NCBI RefSeq assembly: GCF_016757965.1
Contig: NZ_JAEKIW010000003.1
Span: 109,899 to 173,898, forward strand
DNA from: Archaeoglobus neptunius
GTDB taxonomy: Archaea > Halobacteriota > Archaeoglobi > Archaeoglobales > Archaeoglobaceae
Direction of reading: 5' to 3'
DNA length: 64,000 nucleotides
Position 1 is the stretch's first letter, and each line of letters starts with the position of its first letter. Below the pieces are notes generated by a model. It did no database searches. It was given only the letters and a program-made list of their open reading frames with translations, and was not told the DNA's origin. This document shows positions 43,190 through 52,339 of this stretch, one piece after another. Made by a program: the position numbers and the translations under genes.

Positions 43190-43852
43190 ATGGGAGTGGT
43201 TATTGTAAATTTCAAGGCCTATAGGGAAGGTTTCGGGAAGAGGGCTGTTGAGCTGGCAAAAATTGCCGACAACGTTGCATCCCGATGTGATGAGTACATA
43301 GGAATTGCCGTCTCTTTTCTGGACCTGCCAGTTATCGTTAAAGAGGTCGGTATCGATGTTTATGCCCAGCACATCGATGCGGTGGACTTTGGAAGCCATA
43401 CGGGAAGAATAAATGCGGAAATGATAAAGGAATACGGCGCAAAGGGTAGCCTTGTCAACCATTCAGAGAGGAGATTGAAGCTTGCAGATATTGAATACAA
43501 TGTTTCAAAGCTGAAAAATGCTGGATTGACCTCTGTTGTGTGCACGAACAATATTCCCACCACTGCTGCTGCCGCAGCCTTAAATCCCGATTTTGTCGCT
43601 GTGGAACCTCCAGAACTGATAGGGAGTGGCATACCTGTTAGCAAAGCAGAACCGGAAATTGTTGAAAACTCCGTCAAAGCTGCAAAAGCTGTAAATTCCA
43701 GCGTCAGGGTTTTGTGCGGTGCCGGTATAACAACCCACGAGGACTACATCAAGGCACTGGAACTCGGTGCAGAAGGCGTTCTACTTGCAAGCGGAGTGGT
43801 TAAAGCTGAAGATCAGAAGAGGGCACTTGAGGAGCTTGTGGGTCTTATCTAA
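43190..43852 (+). CDS. tpiA: Triosephosphate isomerase
   Basis: 220 residues, the short archaeal form. Catalytic Lys in VIVNFKAYREG, His in SLVNHSERR, Glu in VAVEPPELIGSG and the phosphate-binding LCGAGITTHED are all present. Interconverts dihydroxyacetone phosphate and glyceraldehyde 3-phosphate. Follows the Fae-Hps gene; the last three bases overlap a small gene on the other strand. Confidence 0.95.
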   Translation: MGVVIVNFKAYREGFGKRAVELAKIADNVASRCDEYIGIAVSFLDLPVIVKEVGIDVYAQHIDAVDFGSHTGRINAEMIKEYGAKGSLVNHSERRLKLADIEYNVSKLKNAGLTSVVCTNNIPTTAAAAALNPDFVAVEPPELIGSGIPVSKAEPEIVENSVKAAKAVNSSVRVLCGAGITTHEDYIKALELGAEGVLLASGVVKAEDQKRALEELVGLI

Positions 43853-44004
43853 AAATCCCTGTAAAGATCTTTTTTCGCTTTTTTAAATTCTCTTTTGCCA
43901 CTCCTCTTCTTTCTGGGAGGCTCATTAAGAAGCTCCTCAAGTTCCTCATCCGTCACAGGCTTTATGTCCTCGAAATAGTCTTTGAAGTTTTTCGCCCGCT
44001 TCAT
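43849..44004 (-). CDS. Small basic protein of unknown function
   Basis: 51 residues: MKRAKNFKDYFEDIKPVTDE followed by a lysine/arginine-rich tail (PPRKKRSGKREF, KKAKKDLYRDF). A TATA box (attatatacc on the minus strand, near 44036) is about 30 bases upstream, so it has its own promoter. Convergent with TPI. Family not recognised. Confidence 0.6.
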   Translation of the reverse strand: MKRAKNFKDYFEDIKPVTDEELEELLNEPPRKKRSGKREFKKAKKDLYRDF

Positions 44005-44069
44005 ACTCAAATCTAATTTTCGTTGTTTTAAGAGGTATATAATCCTTTCTCGTTGTTAAAAAAATAATG

Positions 44070-44525
44070 TTACTGAACAGGCCTGAAATACTCAATATCC
44101 GTAATCTTCCCCTCCCTCTTCTCCCTCCACACAGCTTTAACTCTCGTTCCCGGCTTGAACGTCTCGTGAACCTTCCGCCAGTCTGAAAGGTCTATACCGC
44201 CGAGGAAACACAGCATGCCCGTATCAGCCCCATCCAGCTTCACAACCCCCACAGCGTAGGGAGGGTCTGGAAGACCTGTGAACTTCATGTAGGTAACGGT
44301 TAAGGTTTCAATCACACCCTCATCACTCACCTCAACCCATTCCGAAGTCTCAGCATGACACCTTTCGCAGAAGGCTCGTGGAGGGACAAGAACCCTCCCG
44401 CACCTCTCACACCTGACTCCAAGAATTTTCCCATCCTTCAACCCCTCAAAGAACTTCGTTGCATGCAAACCGGCGGAATGCTTAAAGGGAATCTTCCACC
44501 ACACCTCAAACTCCTTAACCTCCAT
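44070..44525 (-). CDS. DUF35 zinc-ribbon/OB-fold acyl-CoA partner protein
   Basis: 151 residues. A zinc ribbon (CERCGRVLVPPRAFCERC) and an OB-fold with KLDGADTGM and TRVKAVWREKREGKI. DUF35 proteins form complexes with thiolase-fold enzymes: archaeal thiolase/HMG-CoA synthase and the steroid side-chain aldolase Ltp2. Last gene of the seven-gene minus-strand operon. The ATG at 44525 follows a ribosome site (ggggtgatg). Confidence 0.88.
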   Translation of the reverse strand: MEVKEFEVWWKIPFKHSAGLHATKFFEGLKDGKILGVRCERCGRVLVPPRAFCERCHAETSEWVEVSDEGVIETLTVTYMKFTGLPDPPYAVGVVKLDGADTGMLCFLGGIDLSDWRKVHETFKPGTRVKAVWREKREGKITDIEYFRPVQ

Positions 44526-44529
44526 AACA

Positions 44530-45687
44530 TCACCCCAGCTTTTTCTTTGATGACAGCACGGCAAGGGTGTGGAACTGCAGCGTTCCACCCCACGCATGAC
44601 TCAACGCCACTTCAGCACCATCAACCTGATTTTTCGCCTCACCCATCACCTGCATTGCCGCTTCACCAAATCTCACCAGTCCGGTAGCACCTATCGGATT
44701 TGTGCACAGCACACCTCCCGAGGGATTGGTTGGTATATCTCCATCCATAAAGGTTACACCCTCTCTTGCAAACTCCTTACCCTCCCCTTTTTCGGCAAAT
44801 CCGAGAGCCTCCAGCTCTAAGATCTCCTGAATCGTGAAAGGGGAGTATAGCTCCGCCACATCGATGTCCTTTTCCGGTCTCTCTATACCCGCATCTCTGA
44901 AAAGCCTCCTTCCGGCAATGGCCAAGGAATCCCACTCCGCAAAGCTCAACCTGTCGCCAAGGTAATAGCTGTCGCTGATTGTGGTTTCTGCAACCACCCA
45001 TGCGGGGTTGTCCCTGATTTTTTTCGCAATCTCTTCTGAAGCGAAAATCACAGCAGCGGCTCCATCACTTCTCGGACAGCACTCCAGAAGCTTCAATGGA
45101 GAGCATACAACTCTGCTGTTGAGAACATCGTCAACACTGACATCCATTTTGATGTGTGCGTACGGGTTCTTCAGCGCATTTTTGTGGTCCTTAACGCTAA
45201 CCCACGCCAGATCCTCTTCTGTGGCGTTGTATTTTGCCATGTAGGCGGTAGCCTGGAAGGATGCCACGTGTATAGCTCCTAAACCGGAATATCTCTCATA
45301 TATTGGGTCAACAGCGGTATTCAGAACCGGTTGAGCGTCCACACATTCTCCAACCCTCTGAACGCACACTGCCATGGTCAGATCGAATAAACCACTGGCT
45401 ACATGCTCGTAAGCTGCCAGAGCTGTTGTCATTCCAGTCGTTCCACCTGTAGAAATTTTCATTATCGGCTTCTCCAGACCGCATGCAGTGGCATCCCATC
45501 TTTCGGGGCAGTAGATACCATCGAAGGGATCCATAGATCCATAAGCCACCGCTTCTATATCCTTAAACTCCAATCCCGCATGCTCCAGTGCTGCATTAAT
45601 GGCCTCAAAGGCAAGCTCGGGATGGGTTTTATCCTTCCTCTTCGTCCTGAATGCGGTTTGACCGAAACCGACAACCGCAACCCTCAT
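44530..45687 (-). CDS. Thiolase-fold protein (thiolase or aldolase)
   Basis: 385 residues, start MRVAVVGFGQTAF after a ggaggggta site. Thiolase fold, but the nucleophile site reads STGGTTGM with no Cys, the catalytic His position reads CTNPIGATG with Asn, and the final loop is SHAWGGTLQF instead of a Cys-Gly loop. The DUF35 gene follows. These substitutions argue against ordinary thiolase chemistry; a retro-aldol role like Ltp2 is one possibility. The next upstream gene is another such protein. Confidence 0.8.
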   Translation of the reverse strand: MRVAVVGFGQTAFRTKRKDKTHPELAFEAINAALEHAGLEFKDIEAVAYGSMDPFDGIYCPERWDATACGLEKPIMKISTGGTTGMTTALAAYEHVASGLFDLTMAVCVQRVGECVDAQPVLNTAVDPIYERYSGLGAIHVASFQATAYMAKYNATEEDLAWVSVKDHKNALKNPYAHIKMDVSVDDVLNSRVVCSPLKLLECCPRSDGAAAVIFASEEIAKKIRDNPAWVVAETTISDSYYLGDRLSFAEWDSLAIAGRRLFRDAGIERPEKDIDVAELYSPFTIQEILELEALGFAEKGEGKEFAREGVTFMDGDIPTNPSGGVLCTNPIGATGLVRFGEAAMQVMGEAKNQVDGAEVALSHAWGGTLQFHTLAVLSSKKKLG

Positions 45688-45688
45688 A

Positions 45689-46756
45689 TTACCCCTCCAG
45701 AATTGCAACGCAGGACTTCTGGGCATATCCGCTCATTGACTGGGTAAGTCCGCAGTCTATCTCTCCCTTCCTGATTCTCATGGCAAGATTTGCGAGCAGG
45801 AAGGCTCCTGTAGAACCATAGGCGTTGGTACATAGAGCCCCTCCAGAGCTGTTCACGTCTCCATCGTAGTCCCAGCCCTTCCCCTCCTCAACAAAGCCAA
45901 GAGCTTCAAGAATCATGCAGTGATAATCAGCAGTGAGATCACAGATTTCAAGAGCCCCCACATCACTCCTCTCCTTTTTCGCCATTCTGAAAGCCATCTC
46001 ACCACTTTTGTTTACAGAGGGAAGTCTGTGAAATTCTCGATCAAAGTAGTAATTCTCCACACTCCATCCCACTCCGTCAACCCACACGATTTCATCTGTA
46101 ATCCTCTTTGCCATAGTCTCCTCAGCAAGAATGAAGGCAACACATCCATCACACCATTCCGCCATCTCCAGCTTTCTTAAAGGATAGGAGACAATTTCCG
46201 AATTCAGCACATCCTCAACCTTTACCTTACTCCTCAGGAACGCCAAGGAGCTCTTTGACCCGTTCTCCCTCATTCTGACAACGACTTCCGCGAGCTTTTC
46301 CTCATCAACACCGTATCTGTTCCTGTAGGCGTAGCTCTGCATGGCGAAGAAGGCCGGCAGAGTGAGGTTCAGGGGACGGTGAAAGAAGGGATCAAGACTC
46401 TGCAGTTCAACAAGCTCAATCGGTGTTTCGGAGCTGTGGCCGAAAGCGAGGAGCATCGTTACATCCGATCTGTGCCTCAGCCTCATATAGGCTAAAGGCA
46501 GGGCAAACAGAGCGTCATCACTCACCCTGATTTCGTGCCTCAGATAGGCTCCAGCAGCAGGGGCTGTGTACATGTTGGAGATCGTCCTCCCAACTCCGAG
46601 ATTGTCGTAACCGCCGAGGATGAAGCTGTCCACCTCCCCCCTCTCAATTCCTGCATCTTCCAGAGCCTTTCTTGCAGCTTCGAATGCAACATTGTAGAAA
46701 GGTTCCCTGTGAATTCCAAATTCTGTAAAACCTATCCCAACAATTCCGATTCTCAA
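45689..46756 (-). CDS. Thiolase-fold protein, likely partner subunit
   Basis: 355 residues. Starts at a TTG (LRIGIVGIGFTEFG) after a perfect ggaggtga site. Around the normal nucleophile it reads YTAPAAGAYLRH; the His site is CTNAYGSTG. No classical catalytic Cys or His. It is clearly divergent from the neighbouring thiolase-fold protein and has its own equivalent in the plus-strand operon (55194-56327), so the two may pair as alpha and beta subunits. Confidence 0.75.
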   Translation of the reverse strand: MRIGIVGIGFTEFGIHREPFYNVAFEAARKALEDAGIERGEVDSFILGGYDNLGVGRTISNMYTAPAAGAYLRHEIRVSDDALFALPLAYMRLRHRSDVTMLLAFGHSSETPIELVELQSLDPFFHRPLNLTLPAFFAMQSYAYRNRYGVDEEKLAEVVVRMRENGSKSSLAFLRSKVKVEDVLNSEIVSYPLRKLEMAEWCDGCVAFILAEETMAKRITDEIVWVDGVGWSVENYYFDREFHRLPSVNKSGEMAFRMAKKERSDVGALEICDLTADYHCMILEALGFVEEGKGWDYDGDVNSSGGALCTNAYGSTGAFLLANLAMRIRKGEIDCGLTQSMSGYAQKSCVAILEG

Positions 46757-46760
46757 AAAA

Positions 46761-48575
46761 TCACCTCCCGTACATTTCTTCAATAAATTTTTCATATCGT
46801 TTCAAAATTACATGTCTTCGCTTTTTCATCGTCGGAGTGACTTCGCCCTTATCTATTGTGAATGCCTCAGACAGCAGTTTGAACCTCTTAATTCTCTCAT
46901 GAGATGCGAGCTTGTCGTTAACGCCCTCAACGATTCTACCGTAAATTTCCAGAATCTCCGGGTTTTCCACAAGCCTTTCATCAACCGCCACAATCTCATC
47001 CTCTCCAGAAATACCTCTCACAGTCCTCGTCTTTGTTCTGTCGTAGTCTATCTGGCCTTCTTCAGCAACACCAATCAGCATCTCAAAATTCGGAACTATC
47101 AGAGCTGTAACGTATGGTCTTCTGTCTCCGATAATGACGGCATCTGAGACAAGCGGATTTTTCAGGAGTTCCTCCTCTATGGGAATTGGAGAAACGTTCT
47201 TTCCCGTGTCAAGCACCATTATGTGCTTCTTCCTTCCGAGAAAAATCAGGTATCCATCTTCATCAAACTCGCCCAGATCGCCCGTTTTCAACCACCCGTC
47301 GGGGGTGAAGACTTTTCTTGTTTCATCATCTTTTTTCCAGTAACCCTTCATCACGTTGTCTCCTCTGATGAGAATCTCCCCATCATCCGCAATCGCCTCC
47401 TCCACTCCGGGAATTGGGGGGCCTACAGTTCCGGGCTTGAATCTGCCAACGGGATTGAGATTGGACGGTGCTGCAACCTCCGTCATTCCATAGCCCTCTA
47501 TCACAGGAATGCCCATTCCGTTGAACATGTAGGCAAGCTCCTTCTGAAGTTCGGCGGCAGAAGAGCACACGAACCTGACTCGCCGGAGACCAAGATTTTC
47601 TCTTATCTTGCTGTAAACAAGCTTATCGGCTAAAAACCTCTTAAAACTGAGCCATACTCCGTATTTCTCGCCTCTGCTCATTTTCTTCCCGCACTCCACT
47701 GCAACACTTCTCGACCAGTAGAACAGTTTTTTGGTAAGTCTGGACGATTTCTCCACCCTCTCAAGAATGCCCGCATTAACCCTCTCAAGTATCCTCGGCA
47801 CAACCACCAGACCGACTGGATTCACAGCCCTTGAAGTTTCAAGAAACTGTTGAGGAGTGCAGAAAACTGCTGTTGCACCCCTCGAAACTCCGGCAAAGAA
47901 AACAAGCCTCTGATAGACGTGACTGAGGGGAAGATAGCAGATGTGCGGTTCGCCGGGATAGAAGGGGGTGATGGACATCACAGACAGGGCGTTGAACCTC
48001 CAGTTCCAGTGGGTGAGCATTGCACCTTTCGGCTCCCCTGTAGTACCGGATGTGTAAACTATGCTCGCCACATCATCAGGCATTACACTCATCCACCTTT
48101 CCCCGTATTCCTCATCCGTCGCTCCACTCAGTTGGCCGATCTCTTCAAGAAAAAACACCTCAACATCTTCTGGAAGGTTGTCAGCATACTTTTTCTCGGT
48201 GAAAACCAACCTGCTCTCCGAGTCGTTCAAGATATACCTAACCTGCTGCCTGTTCAGCACACTGTGTATTGTTACAACAATCCCACCGGCAGTCAGAACC
48301 GCAAAGTCTGCTATCTCCCACTCGTATCTGGTATCCGCGTAAATCGCAACCCTGTCACCCTTTTCAAGTCCAGAGGAAATCAGAACCTTCGCCAGCTCCT
48401 TAACCCTGTCCCCAAACTCCCTGTAACTGATATACTTCAGCTCTCCATCACTCCAGTACCCAATTGCTGGTATATCTGAATGCTTGGCTACTACACTCCA
48501 GAACATCTCGCTGAGCGTCTCTTTTCGCTCAATTTTGAGTTCTTCGCCCTTAACGATTTTTCTAAGCCCTGTCAT
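46761..48575 (-). CDS. Long-chain acyl-CoA synthetase (AMP-forming)
   Basis: 604 residues: AMP-binding motif YTSGTTGEPKGAML, the YGMTE motif (VIEGYGMTEVAAP), GWLKTGDLGEFDEDGY and a lysine near the C-terminus (KGEVTPTMKKRR). Activates a carboxylic acid to its CoA thioester; long-chain type by length and similarity. Starts one base after the acyl-CoA dehydrogenase stop. Confidence 0.9.
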   Translation of the reverse strand: MTGLRKIVKGEELKIERKETLSEMFWSVVAKHSDIPAIGYWSDGELKYISYREFGDRVKELAKVLISSGLEKGDRVAIYADTRYEWEIADFAVLTAGGIVVTIHSVLNRQQVRYILNDSESRLVFTEKKYADNLPEDVEVFFLEEIGQLSGATDEEYGERWMSVMPDDVASIVYTSGTTGEPKGAMLTHWNWRFNALSVMSITPFYPGEPHICYLPLSHVYQRLVFFAGVSRGATAVFCTPQQFLETSRAVNPVGLVVVPRILERVNAGILERVEKSSRLTKKLFYWSRSVAVECGKKMSRGEKYGVWLSFKRFLADKLVYSKIRENLGLRRVRFVCSSAAELQKELAYMFNGMGIPVIEGYGMTEVAAPSNLNPVGRFKPGTVGPPIPGVEEAIADDGEILIRGDNVMKGYWKKDDETRKVFTPDGWLKTGDLGEFDEDGYLIFLGRKKHIMVLDTGKNVSPIPIEEELLKNPLVSDAVIIGDRRPYVTALIVPNFEMLIGVAEEGQIDYDRTKTRTVRGISGEDEIVAVDERLVENPEILEIYGRIVEGVNDKLASHERIKRFKLLSEAFTIDKGEVTPTMKKRRHVILKRYEKFIEEMYGR

Positions 48576-48576
48576 G

Positions 48577-49809
48577 CTAAATTCTGTAACTCCTCGGCAT
48601 TCCGAGGATATGCTCCGCTATGTAGTTCAGAGCCATTTGCTGCGTTACTGGAGCGAGCCTCAGCAGATTTACCTCTCTCCACCACCTCTCAACATCATAT
48701 TCCTTCGCATAACCGTAACCACCAAAGGTCTGCATTGCCCAGTAAACCGCCTTGAGGGAATTTTCAACCGCAACAGCCTTCGCCATATTGGCAGCATCCC
48801 CCACTTCTCTGAAAACCGCTGCCATCTCCACCCTCTTTTTTGGATCCCTGACGTCTTCACTCCTGAATTTTGTATCGTAGAGCCACGCAGCTTTGTACAT
48901 CATCAGTCTGGCACATTCCAGCGCCGCGTAAGCCTCCGCCAGGGGAAACTGCAAGCCCTGATAGCTGCCGATTGGATCAGCAAAAACTTTCCGTTGCTTC
49001 GAATACTCCACAGCCTTGCTTATCGCAAGTCTTGCTCCACCTATGGCTCCAGCAGCGGCACTCATTCTTTCCGGATTGAGAACGTCAAGCAAAAGATACC
49101 ATCCCAAGTCCTTTTCACCCAGAATTGCATCCTCCCCGACACGGAGATTGTTTATACTAATTTCACATGTTTTCGAGAAGTTTATTGCGTGCTTGGGAAT
49201 TGGGTTCCACTTTACAGCCTCACTGGGCAGATCCACCAGAAACAGGGTTATCCCAAGAGTTCTTTTTGGAGCTTTTTCCGGTGGTGTTGTCCTTGCAACG
49301 AGGAGCATCCCCTTTGCCCTGTCAGCACCGCTGATGAAGATCTTGTTTCCGTTTATCACCCACTCATCTCCATCCTTAACCGCTGTGGTTCTTATTGCCA
49401 GAGTGTTCGTTCCTGCATCCGGCTCGGTTAAAGCCATACAGAACTCCATCTCACCCCTTGCAATTTTGGGCAGATACTTTTCCTTCTGCTCCTCCGTTCC
49501 GTATCTCACTATTGGCAGAGCGCCAAAAACTTCGGTTAAGACAAAATACCACACCCCACCAGCCCCGCATCCATTCGCTGCCAGCTCTTCCATCGCTATT
49601 AGCAGTTCTGTCATTCCGTAGCCGCTTCCCCCATACTCCTCCGGAATCACTATACCCATGAAGCCCGCATCCGCAATTGCTCTGAAGAACTCCTCAGCAA
49701 ACTCTCCGTTCTCCTCCTTCTCCCTCCAGTACTCGGGCGGGAAGTCCTTTGCTATGTCTCTCGCAGCGTTGGCAATCATCCTCTGCTCATCGGTAAATTC
49801 GAAGTTCAT
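48577..49809 (-). CDS. Acyl-CoA dehydrogenase family protein
   Basis: 410 residues: N-terminal helices, FAD-binding middle (FCMALTEPDAGTNT, WVINGNKIFISGA) and C-terminal helix bundle. Residue R in YSKQRKVFADPIG binds FAD. The usual catalytic glutamate segment (YEGT in many relatives) reads LAPVT here, so the base must lie elsewhere or the activity is different. Oxidises acyl-CoA to enoyl-CoA in the family. Operon member between ligase and MaoC hydratase. Confidence 0.85.
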   Translation of the reverse strand: MNFEFTDEQRMIANAARDIAKDFPPEYWREKEENGEFAEEFFRAIADAGFMGIVIPEEYGGSGYGMTELLIAMEELAANGCGAGGVWYFVLTEVFGALPIVRYGTEEQKEKYLPKIARGEMEFCMALTEPDAGTNTLAIRTTAVKDGDEWVINGNKIFISGADRAKGMLLVARTTPPEKAPKRTLGITLFLVDLPSEAVKWNPIPKHAINFSKTCEISINNLRVGEDAILGEKDLGWYLLLDVLNPERMSAAAGAIGGARLAISKAVEYSKQRKVFADPIGSYQGLQFPLAEAYAALECARLMMYKAAWLYDTKFRSEDVRDPKKRVEMAAVFREVGDAANMAKAVAVENSLKAVYWAMQTFGGYGYAKEYDVERWWREVNLLRLAPVTQQMALNYIAEHILGMPRSYRI

Positions 49810-49822
49810 CTTATCACCCCTC

Positions 49823-50263
49823 TTATCCCTTTTTCTTCACAGCCACCCTCAGAATGCAGTTCATCACCACGTCCCCGGTCTGTTTCTCCACACTTGCCTC
49901 GATCTTCACAACTCCAAACTGTCCCCTGTCCTGCTTCTCCACAACTTTCGCCCTTGCCTTTATCGTATCGCCAATGAAAACGGGATTTGTGAAGCGAAGT
50001 CTGTCAATACCGTAAAAGGCCACTACAGTTTCCTCCAAAAATCCGAGCCTCATCAACAATCCGCTCATCACGGAGAGTGTCAGCAGTCCATGAGCGATTC
50101 TCTGCCCGAATATCGTGTTTTTAGCATATTCCGCATCAACATGTATGGGATTCCAGTCTCCGGTAAGAGATGCGAACATAACTATGTCTGCTTCGGTTAT
50201 GGTTCTGCCAGCAGACACAAGCTCCATTCCCTCCTGAAAATCCTCAAAATACATACTTTCCAT
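49823..50263 (-). CDS. MaoC-like enoyl-CoA hydratase
   Basis: 146 residues, hot-dog fold. The hydratase motif LTGDWNPIHVDAEYA gives the Asp-His catalytic pair; GLLTLSVMSGL follows. R-specific hydration of trans-2-enoyl-CoA. It can supply the hydratase step in this operon, where no crotonase gene is present. The ATG at 50263 is chosen after the ggaggggg site; it overlaps nothing important. Confidence 0.88.
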   Translation of the reverse strand: MESMYFEDFQEGMELVSAGRTITEADIVMFASLTGDWNPIHVDAEYAKNTIFGQRIAHGLLTLSVMSGLLMRLGFLEETVVAFYGIDRLRFTNPVFIGDTIKARAKVVEKQDRGQFGVVKIEASVEKQTGDVVMNCILRVAVKKKG

Positions 50264-50265
50264 TT

Positions 50266-52254
50266 TCAATCCCCCTCCATCTTCTCTAAATAGGGCTTTG
50301 CAGCCTCAACCACCCTGAAAACAGCATCGGGATTCATGATGCTGTCAAGGTTAACAGCCTTCTCCACTTCCCACCCCAGCAGAATCTTCTTTATCGGCAC
50401 CTCCAGCTTCTTATAGTTGAGCGTCATCGGGACATCAGGAACCTGAATTATGTAGTCGGCAACAAAGTAGGCACCGAGATTTTCCCTCAAAGCCCTGTTG
50501 ATCTTCTCCTTAAGCTCCTCAGTAAGCTCCAATCCATGTGCAAGAACAACGAACAGGAATATTTTGCCCTTAACCTCAACCACAAGGCTGTTTATCACCT
50601 CATCAAGCCCCTCGACAACCTTGTAGAAGTCAAGGGTACCCATCCTCACACCCTTCCTTTTTATCGTCGAATCCGATCTTCCGAAGATAATGGCCGTCCC
50701 TCTGTCCGTGACCATCAACCAGTCACCGTGCCACCACACGTTTGGAAACATGCTGAAGTAGCTCTCCCTGTACCAGCTGTAGTCCTCATCATTCCAGAAG
50801 TAGAGTGGCATTGAAGGCATCGGCAATTCTACAACCAGCTCACCAACTTCGTTTATTACCGGTTTGCCCTCGATGTTGTAAGCCTCAACCTTCGTTCCAA
50901 GCCATCTGCACTGCAACTCTCCGCTCCAGACAGGCAGTATCGGACAGCCCCCAACAAAGCCGGTCATCACATCGGTCCCACCGCTTGCAGAGTTCAGCCA
51001 CACATCCTCCTTGACTTTCCTGTAAACCCACTCGAATCCCTCAGGCGAAAGCGGTGCTGCAGTTGAACCTATCATCCTGACACTGCTCAGATCGTACTGC
51101 GAACCGGGCTCAAGTCCGAATTTCATGCATCCGTGCAGGAAAGGAGCACTTGTTCCAAAAATGTTCAGTTTCTCCTTCTCACATATCTGCCAGAGAGGCT
51201 GTAAGAAGTTGTAGAGGGGGCTGCCATCGTAAAACACAATTGTTGTTCCAGCCAGCAGGCCGCTCACGACAGTATTCCACATCATCCAGGATGGAGGAGA
51301 GTACCAGAGAAACCTGTCTCCCTCCTTGAAATCCATATGGAATGAGCCTTTGAAAATCTCAACCGTAATTCCCCCATGCCCGTGCACTATCGGTTTTGGG
51401 ATTCCCGTAGTGCCTGAAGTGTAGAGAACCCATAGCGGATGGTCGAAGGGTACGGGCTCAAAGGTCAGCTTCTCTCTACTTTCCACAGTCTCAGGCCATA
51501 AATGAACCGGAATGTCCAGTTCAAGCTCATGGCTCTCGTACAGGTTGGGCACCAGAACAACTCTTTCAAGACTTGGAATGCCCTTAACCACCGTCTTAAT
51601 GTCCTCGAGCTTGTTGAACTCTCTTCCGTTGTAGAAGTAGCCGTCAACAGCTATGAGAACCTTCGGGTCGAGCTGCTTGAATCTGTCAATTACAGCCCTT
51701 GGTGCAACCTCACCACCAACAGCCGCCCATATCGCACCGATACTTGCAGTGGCAAGCAGGGCAATAACCGCTTCGGGAACCTGACTGCAATAGGCCACAA
51801 CCCTGTCTCCCTTCCTGACTCCCATCTCCTTCAGCCATGCTGCAAAGCTTGCGGTCTGCTTTTCCAGCTCAGACCAGCTTAAAGCCCTCCTGACCTCATC
51901 TTCCCGCACGTAAACAACAGCCTCTCCTTCACCAGCCTTCAGAAAAGCATGCTCCGCATAGTTCAGCGTCGCCCCCTCAAACCATTTCGCTCCCGGCATC
52001 TTTCTCTCATCCAGCACAGCCCTGTAATCGCTGTAACTCTTGATGTCAAAAAACTCCCAAACACTCTCCCAGAAATCCTCCAGCCTATCGCAGGACCAGT
52101 TCCAGATTCTCCTGTAATTCTCCACATTTTCCTTTGCACTTTCCGAAACCTCAAAATCCAATCCTCTGTTTGCGGAAAGCCACTCAACGAACTCCGCCAG
52201 ATTCGAATTCCTTATAAAATCCGAGTCCGGCTCCCACAAAATTTTTGGTTCCAT
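50266..52254 (-). CDS. Acetoacetate-CoA ligase-like enzyme
   Basis: 662 residues, acetoacetyl-CoA synthetase architecture (N-terminal WEPDSDFIRNSNLAEFVEWL, AMP motif YTSGTTGIPKPIVH, adenylation loop GRSDSTIKRKGVRMG). Could activate acetoacetate or a related 3-oxo or branched acid. First gene of the operon. Lies after a TATA-like aaatatgctc region with an ATGAGCATAT half site (52281-52290). Confidence 0.88.
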   Translation of the reverse strand: MEPKILWEPDSDFIRNSNLAEFVEWLSANRGLDFEVSESAKENVENYRRIWNWSCDRLEDFWESVWEFFDIKSYSDYRAVLDERKMPGAKWFEGATLNYAEHAFLKAGEGEAVVYVREDEVRRALSWSELEKQTASFAAWLKEMGVRKGDRVVAYCSQVPEAVIALLATASIGAIWAAVGGEVAPRAVIDRFKQLDPKVLIAVDGYFYNGREFNKLEDIKTVVKGIPSLERVVLVPNLYESHELELDIPVHLWPETVESREKLTFEPVPFDHPLWVLYTSGTTGIPKPIVHGHGGITVEIFKGSFHMDFKEGDRFLWYSPPSWMMWNTVVSGLLAGTTIVFYDGSPLYNFLQPLWQICEKEKLNIFGTSAPFLHGCMKFGLEPGSQYDLSSVRMIGSTAAPLSPEGFEWVYRKVKEDVWLNSASGGTDVMTGFVGGCPILPVWSGELQCRWLGTKVEAYNIEGKPVINEVGELVVELPMPSMPLYFWNDEDYSWYRESYFSMFPNVWWHGDWLMVTDRGTAIIFGRSDSTIKRKGVRMGTLDFYKVVEGLDEVINSLVVEVKGKIFLFVVLAHGLELTEELKEKINRALRENLGAYFVADYIIQVPDVPMTLNYKKLEVPIKKILLGWEVEKAVNLDSIMNPDAVFRVVEAAKPYLEKMEGD

Positions 52255-52280
52255 AATCTCCCTCCAATTTATAACATTTA

Positions 52281-52300
52281 ATGAGCATATTTAAATTCAT
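52281..52300. promoter_or_regulatory. ATGAGCATAT half site at the AACS-operon promoter
   Basis: ATGAGCATAT followed by ttaaattcat overlaps the minus-strand TATA box of the seven-gene operon. The same half site forms the perfect palindrome at 54661-54678 and appears again at 52323 (atgagcatg). Likely a target of the local regulator. Confidence 0.5.
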
Positions 52301-52339
52301 TATCATCTTAAAAAATTAGGTTATGAGCATGTTTGAGTA

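Noticed and set aside
48484..49431. 315-codon open frame on the plus strand
   Set aside because: Antisense to acyl-CoA dehydrogenase; composition and lack of start signals mark it as a shadow.
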